Below, in pieces: positions 7,459-11,895 of a stretch of 11,895 nucleotides of DNA. The DNA is from Planctomycetaceae bacterium. Lineage in GTDB: Bacteria; Planctomycetota; Planctomycetia; Pirellulales; Thermoguttaceae. Every line of letters begins with the position of its first letter. Position 1 is the first letter of the stretch. The stretch is from positions 1 through 11,895 of the forward strand of contig SUVI01000127.1 of the NCBI GenBank assembly GCA_015062085.1. Direction: 5' to 3'. Made by a program: the position numbers and the translations under genes. Below the pieces are notes generated by a model. It saw only the letters and a program-made list of their open reading frames with translations. It did no database searches and had not been told where the DNA came from.

Positions 7459-9673
7459 TGACGTCAAGGATGACTCCCGTTGGGCGCACGACGTCTGTCA
7501 CGACGGGGCCTGTGATGAGAGTCGCACTGTTTTGTGCCTGATCGAAAAAGTCCGCACGAATGAAGACGCTTCCAGGTACTTTTTCCGGGATGCGCCATGT
7601 ATAGCGTCCTGTGTTTTCCAGGCGCGAAGTGCTCATGGGACGCCAAGGACCATCTTTTGCGGAAGACCACGAGAAAAGGAGCGGCTGGCTGCTGAAATTT
7701 TGATCTTCTGCCGACCACTGGATCTCCAAGTCGCCAAATTCTGCCTGAAGCTGGATCGTGTGGAGCTGGACTTGCGGAGACACGCGGTCCAGAACGACTT
7801 CCAGCTGTGGAAGGGAGCCTGATTCCGGACGCTCCATTCCGACTCCTGCGCCGTTGAAGAGAAGGATCTGGAATCCGTATTTGCCATCCGTCGTGAGGTT
7901 GACGCGGAGCGGACTCGTGCAGTCTTCATCTTCTGCCATTTTAGTCCAAGTCTGCCCATTGTCTGTGGTTGCCCAGAGTTCGACCCGCCCGACTCCGGAT
8001 GTGCCAACGGTCGAGATGTCGTAATCGATGTCCAGTGCGGGCTGGTTTACGTACCGGATCTTGTTTCCGGCGGTTTCTTCGACGAACTCGGTGTCGTCGA
8101 TCATCAGAAGATCCTGCTCTTCATCGCTTTCACTGTCGGAATGACGAGAGCTTCCTGCCTCTGTTTCCGCTGCGTCGAAAACGGCGTTTTCTGAGGACTC
8201 GGTCTCCAATTCCGCATCGAGCTGCCCCGTCAGTTCCGGATCCAGACTGCCGTCCTCGAGCGGGGAAGTATCGAGAGAGGCGGTTCCTTCCGAGCCTGTG
8301 TCTGTTCTGGGATCCGTCTCAAGTTCCGGTACGGAGAGTTCACTGGAATGGTTCGTTTCCTGCATTTCTCCGGGAACCGGTTTGGAGGCGGAGTGACTGT
8401 GGTCATTTTCATTCAGGAGACGCTGAATGAACTGTTCGGCAGACTGTTTGCTCTGGATCCGGAAAACGGGGAGCGAACGATTTTGGATCGAATACTGGCC
8501 TTTATCCATGACGGAGTAGAGGACGGTATTGCTCTGCGGTATCTGAGCGTGTGCGGCTGACAGAGGGCCATTGGGTGCGGAAGCGGGGCTGGAAACGGTC
8601 TGTTCGTTGGGGTCAGGAGACCATTGAGGGCGTTTGGCTCCGGTATGCGTCTGCGCAGCTGGGAGTGCAGCCTGGTACTGCAGTGGGCCGTTTCCCGCGA
8701 TATTTCCCGCAGCGTTTCCAGCGGCAGAAATGCCCGTTCCGCCTGTTCCCGTTCCTGCGGGCACCTGATTCATGAGCGTGTTCATCGGTTTTCCGGTCGT
8801 GTTGACGAGAATGCGCCAATCCGGGATCCCGGATGTTCCGGTGATCTCCTGATTCTGAAGATTCACCGCGCGTACCGTGAACCAGAATTCCCCGTCACTT
8901 TCTGTCTTGACCCGAAGTGATTTGTCCGGCGAGGCCTGGATCTTCTCCCGGCTCAGTGAATGGTAGTACCGCCATGTATTCCCATTGTCGCGGGATACGT
9001 AAAAACGGACTTCTTTCAGCTGATTTTCCGGAATGTGTCCGATCAGTGTATCGAACGGAAGGTCGAAGACCCGTTTGTCCAGCGGAAAAAGTTCTGGAAG
9101 TGCTCCCTGTACTGGATGGGAATTCTGGACGGCTGTCTGTCCCTGATCGGGAAGTTGCACTTTTGCGGAACTCTGCGGCTGCGCGGAACTTTGGACCTGA
9201 TAGGAACCCGGAGCCTGCTTGACGGGCGGAAGGGATAACTGGGGCAGCTGCGGGGCTGTGTACTGTGTTCCGTACTGCTGCGCATTCTGTGTTGATGGTG
9301 CGTAGGCATTTCCGCGCGGAGAGGGTAAAATGTACCTAGAACCGGCTTCCGGCTGGATCCCGGAAGATGGGGTCGCGTACGCTGTCCCAATGTTCGACCA
9401 GCCGTCGGAGTTTCCGGAAGAAACTGCCGTCCCTGCGGGAGATGCCGTCGGCGCCGCAGACGCATTCGGATGGATGAACGCATCCGGGACCATCTGATTG
9501 TCCGTATTTTCTGAAGCTGGTTTCATGAACGAAGGTCGGAGACGCGATAAAACGTTGAGCGCCGGCTTGCCATCGTTCGTGTCCGCGCATACTTTCTCCA
9601 AAAAAACGTTGGAAGCCGTGCAGCCGAGCAAAAGCAGGAGGACTCCCTGTGCGATCCGACAGTTTCGGCTCAT
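7445..9673 (-). CDS. Exported or lipoprotein-like protein with Asp-box beta-sandwich domains
   Basis: I place the start at the ATG at 9673 (742 aa), because there the protein begins with a normal signal sequence MSRNCRIAQGVLLLLLGCTA. An upstream in-frame ATG at 9760 would add 29 charged residues from a repetitive region and bury the signal. LLGC (15-18) fits a lipobox; a type I site after KVCA (30) is the alternative. Residues about 40-200 are a Pro/Gln/Ser/Ala-rich linker. A first beta domain lies at about 205-292 with SRDNGNTW (227-234), an Asp-box motif. An acidic, low-complexity stretch covers about 430-535. A second beta domain with TTDNGQTW (569-576) and a third (about 632-722, ending in RADFFDQAQNSAT) complete it. 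Asp boxes occur in sialidases and many non-enzymatic beta proteins; no sialidase active site is seen, so no enzymatic role is claimed. It is probably envelope-attached. It precedes the sigma factor on the same strand and could share its transcript. No clear Shine-Dalgarno is visible. Confidence 0.85.
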   Translation of the reverse strand: MSRNCRIAQGVLLLLLGCTASNVFLEKVCADTNDGKPALNVLSRLRPSFMKPASENTDNQMVPDAFIHPNASAAPTASPAGTAVSSGNSDGWSNIGTAYATPSSGIQPEAGSRYILPSPRGNAYAPSTQNAQQYGTQYTAPQLPQLSLPPVKQAPGSYQVQSSAQPQSSAKVQLPDQGQTAVQNSHPVQGALPELFPLDKRVFDLPFDTLIGHIPENQLKEVRFYVSRDNGNTWRYYHSLSREKIQASPDKSLRVKTESDGEFWFTVRAVNLQNQEITGTSGIPDWRILVNTTGKPMNTLMNQVPAGTGTGGTGISAAGNAAGNIAGNGPLQYQAALPAAQTHTGAKRPQWSPDPNEQTVSSPASAPNGPLSAAHAQIPQSNTVLYSVMDKGQYSIQNRSLPVFRIQSKQSAEQFIQRLLNENDHSHSASKPVPGEMQETNHSSELSVPELETDPRTDTGSEGTASLDTSPLEDGSLDPELTGQLDAELETESSENAVFDAAETEAGSSRHSDSESDEEQDLLMIDDTEFVEETAGNKIRYVNQPALDIDYDISTVGTSGVGRVELWATTDNGQTWTKMAEDEDCTSPLRVNLTTDGKYGFQILLFNGAGVGMERPESGSLPQLEVVLDRVSPQVQLHTIQLQAEFGDLEIQWSAEDQNFSSQPLLFSWSSAKDGPWRPMSTSRLENTGRYTWRIPEKVPGSVFIRADFFDQAQNSATLITGPVVTDVVRPTGVILDVKPQN

Positions 9674-9717
9674 TGCGTAAAATCGGTCTCTTTTTTCATC
9701 TTGGAGTTTGAGGCTCT

Positions 9718-9765
9718 TTTCCGTTTCCATCCTTATTTTCATTTCCGTCTCCATTCTCATTCTCT
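9718..9765. repeat. Degenerate 24-bp duplication built of hexamers
   Basis: The plus strand at 9718-9741 and 9742-9765 carries two diverged 24-bp copies, each made of pyrimidine-rich hexamers such as TTTCCG, TTTCCA and TTCTCA. On the minus strand it is a purine-rich A/G tract just upstream of the 742-aa gene, and would read METEMKIRMETE if translated from 9760. Confidence 0.6.
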
Positions 9766-9800
9766 TGTTCTTTGTCTTTTCTTTTTCCGTTTTTTGGTTT

Positions 9801-9930
9801 GGACGTCTGTTTTTTCGTTTGGACGTCTGTTTTTTTGTTTGGACGTCTGTTTTTTCGTTTGGACGTCTGTTTTTTCGTTTGGACGTCTGTTTTTTCGTTT
9901 GGACGTCTGTTTTTTCGTATGGACGTCTGG
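9801..9930. repeat. 20-bp tandem repeat array, six units plus a partial
   Basis: Six contiguous copies of GGACGTCTGTTTTTTCGTTT occupy 9801-9920. One unit has T7 in place of T6-C, and the last ends in GTAT. A half unit (GGACGTCTGG) follows at 9921-9930. Each unit contains the perfect palindrome GACGTC and a run of six or more T. Extra GGACG copies continue at 9929, 9941 and 9954, with a small inverted repeat GGACG-GAT-CGTCC at 9941-9953. The 20-bp period is not a multiple of 3, and no spacers separate units, so it is neither a coding repeat nor a CRISPR array. Confidence 0.95.
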
Positions 9931-10096
9931 ACGAATCTCTGGACGGATCGTCCGGACGGATCGCCCCGCGTGGTGCTATTTTCGATCGATGTCTTGTTCA
10001 GGGTAAAAAACGGGGCGTCATCGAAATGTATCGTCTGTCTGGAGGTGCATTTTGCAAAAACTATCGAATGAATGTGCATATTGCCTGTTTTGTCTA

Positions 10097-10114
10097 TTTT
10101 CTAAAATTAGAAAA
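10097..10114. promoter_or_regulatory. 18-bp palindrome, possible operator
   Basis: TTTTCTAA and TTAGAAAA form a perfect 8-bp inverted repeat around a 2-bp centre. It lies about 40-58 bp upstream of the -10-like TATAGT of the plus-strand gene, a reasonable position for a dimeric regulator. It is AT-rich, so chance is possible. It lacks the GC-rich stem and T-run of a terminator. Confidence 0.35.
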
Positions 10115-10154
10115 TTTAAATTAATCGTTAAACTTCCATGTCTAGGTTGGCCGA

Positions 10155-10160
10155 TATAGT
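10155..10160 (+). promoter_or_regulatory. Possible -10 element for the 406-aa gene
   Basis: TATAGT differs by one base from the housekeeping -10 consensus and would start transcription about 40 nt before the ATG at 10206. No good -35 hexamer lies 16-18 bp upstream, so activator help or a different sigma factor is possible. AGGGAG (10193-10198) sits 7 nt before the ATG and is the likely ribosome binding site. Confidence 0.3.
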
Positions 10161-10205
10161 AGTGAGAGGATTTTTTTGGATCTACTGTTTTTAGGGAGTT
10201 AAAAA

Positions 10206-11426
10206 ATGACTAACCTGAACAAAACGTCAATGCCCGAAGGGGAAAATGTTTCTGAATTGGAAATGGTCGGGGCGTTGCTTTTTGGTTCCATTTCAGACTT
10301 GGACAGCGTGCAGGAAAACCGCATGGTCAACCTCGGTGCGCGGATCGCTCCGGCGAATGCGCGTGAGTGGACGGCGGAAGAAACGGTGTCCGAGAGTTTG
10401 CTGAGTACTGCAGAAGCGGCGGAGCTCTCCGAGATCGCACCGGAACGTAAAGCTCCGCGTCCGGTCCAAGAGTTTGACGGAAATGGTATTCAGACTTCGA
10501 TGCCGGTTGAAAGTGTCTTCGAACCGGTTTCCGCAGAAGAAACTTCCGCACCCGTGGTGTCTCCAAAATGTATGGTCCGCCCCGAACCCCGAAATACTCA
10601 CAAAATTTTCCTTAGCGGAGCGATTGCCGTATTGAGCGTGTGTGTTGCGGTCCTTGGTTGGCAGCTTTACGCGGAAAAGAGCGAAACGCAGACTGTGAAG
10701 GAAAATGCGGTCGCCGAATCGGAAGAAACGCCCTCCAATGCAGCCGTTGAGACTTCGGAAGCCGTAGAGACTCCGGAAGTACAGGCTCCAGAACTCGTGA
10801 ATACACCTGCGGTCTCTGCATTTGCTGCGGTTCCGGCAGAAACTCCGGAATTTGATCAGCCGATGCCCGCGCAGCCGGAAATTGCGTCTGCGTATCCGCA
10901 GTTTCATGCCGAAGCCGGTACGGTCCCGCAGAGTGTCCATGCCGAAACAAATTCGGCAATCGGAAGTGCTGTGATGTGTGAGGAAACTTACCCGACTTTC
11001 AATGCAGACTTGGCTCAAACGGCGCTCCAGACTCCCGCGGATGCACCGGCACTCTGTGCGCAGAATCCGGTCTACTCCCCCTCTGGCAGCGTTGATCCGG
11101 TTTCCGGATGGAATGTCGGAGCGCCGATGGAAGAAGTTCCTGTCTTCAACAGCGAGCTCAGCTCTTTCGATCCGCCGGCAGCCGCACCCTTGAATGTTGT
11201 GCCGACCGCTCCGCAGATCGGTACGCAGGCGCAGGTCCCGCCGACTCCCCGGAAACTCACGGTTCCGCAGAATGGCCAGCAGAGTGTTCCGCAGGCGCAT
11301 CCGTACCAGATCCAAGCAGCTCCGGCAGTCCAGAATGTGCCCGCAGAAGAAGCCTATCCGACCTTTGACCCTAACATGGGAGCCGCCGCGGCCGTCGATT
11401 CCAGCCTGCCGGTCACGTACTATTGA
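10206..11426 (+). CDS. Single-span membrane protein with Pro/Ala/Glu-rich tail, function unknown
   Basis: The product is 406 aa; I do not recognise a family. Residues 1-130 are polar and acidic with no signal peptide. A hydrophobic span at about 134-155 (IFLSGAIAVLSVCVAVLGW) is preceded by Arg and Lys (RPEPRNTHK), suggesting the N-terminus is cytoplasmic and the tail outside. Residues about 156-406 are low-complexity, rich in Pro, Ala, Glu, Val and Gln, with short recurring motifs: YPQF (230-233), YPTF (262-265), VPVF (311-314) and YPTF (384-387), each followed by H, N or D. The tail is probably disordered and may present these motifs to a partner. AGGGAG 7 nt before the ATG supports the start. 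The gene is divergent from the minus-strand lipoprotein-like gene and ends in its own terminator. Confidence 0.85.
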   Translation: MTNLNKTSMPEGENVSELEMVGALLFGSISDLDSVQENRMVNLGARIAPANAREWTAEETVSESLLSTAEAAELSEIAPERKAPRPVQEFDGNGIQTSMPVESVFEPVSAEETSAPVVSPKCMVRPEPRNTHKIFLSGAIAVLSVCVAVLGWQLYAEKSETQTVKENAVAESEETPSNAAVETSEAVETPEVQAPELVNTPAVSAFAAVPAETPEFDQPMPAQPEIASAYPQFHAEAGTVPQSVHAETNSAIGSAVMCEETYPTFNADLAQTALQTPADAPALCAQNPVYSPSGSVDPVSGWNVGAPMEEVPVFNSELSSFDPPAAAPLNVVPTAPQIGTQAQVPPTPRKLTVPQNGQQSVPQAHPYQIQAAPAVQNVPAEEAYPTFDPNMGAAAAVDSSLPVTYY

Positions 11427-11461
11427 GAAACTGCTTTGAAACAGTAGATCTGTCCTCCTGC

Positions 11462-11499
11462 ACGGAAGATCGGTTTACCCCGGTCTTCCGTCTTTTTTT
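11462..11499 (+). terminator. Rho-independent terminator of the 406-aa gene
   Basis: ACGGAAGATCGG (11462-11473) pairs with CCGGTCTTCCGT (11480-11491), a 12-bp stem with one G-T wobble and a 6-nt loop, followed by seven T (11493-11499). It starts 36 bp after the stop codon. Confidence 0.9.
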
Positions 11500-11570
11500 G
11501 TGTCGGTGTTTCAGGAGATCCGGCGGCCTTGCACTGAACGGTATTCGGTCGGGAAACGGCCCTCTTTGCA

Positions 11571-11603
11571 AAAAAAGAAACCCCTCACAGAACGGAGGGG
11601 TTT
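11571..11603 (-). terminator. Rho-independent terminator of the PEP-CTERM gene
   Basis: AAACCCCTC (11578-11586) pairs with GAGGGGTTT (11595-11603), a 9-bp stem with an 8-nt loop. On the minus strand it is followed by a C and then a run of T (complement of the A-run ending at 11576). It lies about 36 bp past the stop codon at 11639. Confidence 0.88.
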
Positions 11604-11638
11604 GGGTCTGTAAACTGGCTGGAGAGTCGAAATTTGTC

Positions 11639-11895
11639 TTAAATGCTCTTTTCTGCTTTTTTCACAGCTCGGCGGTGCAGGAATCCCAGCGTGAAGATTC
11701 CGCCCAGCAGCAGCGCGAACGTGGACGGTTCCGGGACCTGGTGATTCATGAGACTTCCCCACGAAAGACCCATGCGGAATTCATCATAAAACGTCGTTCT
11801 GCCGTTTCGCCATGTGAGCCCGTCGAAAGTGAAGTCGCCCTGCATCGTTGAGACGACGGAATCCGACTGCTCCGCTTCACTCAGTGAAAGGTCCG
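11639..11895 (-). CDS. PEP-CTERM sorted secreted protein, C-terminal part (runs off right edge)
   Basis: The minus-strand frame is open from the window edge to a TAA at 11639, giving 84 visible codons; the start lies outside. The sequence just before the tail (GDFTFDGLTW, then TTFYDEFRMGLSWGSL) is typical of the end of LamG-like domains in planctomycete secreted proteins. The last 32 residues form a classic PEP-CTERM signal: VPEPSTFALLLGG, a hydrophobic helix, then a basic end (HRRAVKKAEK). Such tails are recognised by an exosortase (EpsH/XrtA family), which is not in this window, and the protein is expected to be exported and processed at the cell surface. An internal ATG at 11845 is not the start, because the frame and domain continue upstream. 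A terminator follows directly. Confidence 0.87.
   Translation of the reverse strand, partial: DLSLSEAEQSDSVVSTMQGDFTFDGLTWRNGRTTFYDEFRMGLSWGSLMNHQVPEPSTFALLLGGIFTLGFLHRRAVKKAEKSI

Larger units (their letters stand above)
9674..10205. other. Divergent intergenic region rich in repeats
   Basis: These 532 bp separate the 742-aa gene (minus) from the 406-aa gene (plus). From left to right they hold: a pyrimidine-rich degenerate 24-bp duplication (9718-9765), a 20-bp tandem array (9801-9930), further GGACG copies up to 9958, an 18-bp palindrome (10097-10114) in AT-rich sequence, and a -10-like TATAGT (10155-10160) before the plus-strand gene. Open frames here read repeat sequence in several frames, so I see no convincing gene. 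The promoter for the minus-strand gene should lie here, but I could not pick out a clear one. Confidence 0.75.

Noticed and set aside
7445..9673. Sialidase call from Asp-box motifs
   Set aside because: Only two widely spaced Asp boxes, no Arg triad or propeller repeat pattern; Asp boxes occur in many non-sialidase beta proteins.
9671..9760. Start of the 742-aa gene at the upstream ATG 9760
   Set aside because: It would add 29 charged residues encoded by a degenerate repeat in front of a normal signal peptide; the ATG at 9673 gives a standard exported protein.
9801..9930. CRISPR array
   Set aside because: The 20-bp units are directly adjacent with no spacers, and no cas genes are nearby.
9696..10079. 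Minus-strand 127-aa basic protein reading the 20-bp repeats (a KTDVQTKKQTSK-type repeat)
   Set aside because: The period of 20 bp keeps all frames open, so open frames appear on both strands; the composition is only repeat-driven Lys/Arg/Thr, and there is no clear ribosome site.
9701..10124. Plus-strand frames over the same repeats (Phe/Val/Leu-rich, apparently hydrophobic)
   Set aside because: T-runs translate as Phe in any frame; three overlapping frames are open for the same reason, and none shows a normal domain or signal sequence.
10293..11315. Minus-strand 340-aa frame
   Set aside because: It is antisense to the 406-aa gene, rich in Arg, Cys and Phe with no domain or signal; the plus strand has the ribosome site, membrane span and terminator.
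11423..11851. Plus-strand 142-aa frame overlapping the PEP-CTERM gene
   Set aside because: It runs through both terminators and is antisense to an unmistakable PEP-CTERM tail.

Overview
The window looks like a piece of a planctomycete chromosome with moderate GC. Three things point there. An ECF sigma factor sits next to a Ser/Thr kinase that carries an N-terminal zinc-finger (anti-sigma-like) segment. Large secreted proteins carry LamG-like and parallel beta-helix domains. The right edge holds a PEP-CTERM sorting signal. The phylum is inferred from family style and gene content; no marker gene is present.

Layout. Left edge, minus strand: the N-terminal 158 codons of a secreted LamG-like protein (1-474, continuing off the window), with a plausible promoter at 561-588. 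Next comes an apparent minus-strand gene train read from right to left: a 742-aa secreted or lipoprotein-like protein with Asp-box-type beta-sandwich domains (9673-7445), an ECF sigma factor (7338-6769), a transmembrane Ser/Thr kinase with Sel1 repeats (6684-4096), and a 1048-aa exported LamG plus beta-helix protein resembling GH141-type enzymes (3968-822). It ends at a convincing terminator (694-743). Right half, plus strand: a 406-aa single-span membrane protein with a Pro/Ala/Glu-rich tail (10206-11426) is transcribed divergently from the 742-aa gene and ends in its own terminator (11462-11499). Right edge, minus strand: the C-terminal 84 codons of a PEP-CTERM protein (11639-11895), with a terminator facing the previous one.

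How the parts may work together. The sigma factor and kinase match the known planctomycete pattern of ECF factors paired with kinases. The zinc-finger segment of the kinase could bind the sigma factor, and its extracytoplasmic Sel1 region could sense an envelope or outside signal. The neighbouring exported beta-helix protein is a candidate output or co-regulated partner, probably acting on polysaccharide or glycan. This link is inference from gene order.

The most unusual part is the number of short tandem repeats within about 4.6 kb: an 18-bp repeat x8 inside the kinase gene, an 18-bp repeat that copies the stop codon of the 742-aa gene, a degenerate 24-bp duplication, and a 20-bp repeat x6 in the 532-bp divergent intergenic region. 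They look like independent slippage expansions, and two of them lie where they could tune a signalling linker or a divergent promoter. No RNA genes, insertion sequences or CRISPR arrays were seen.
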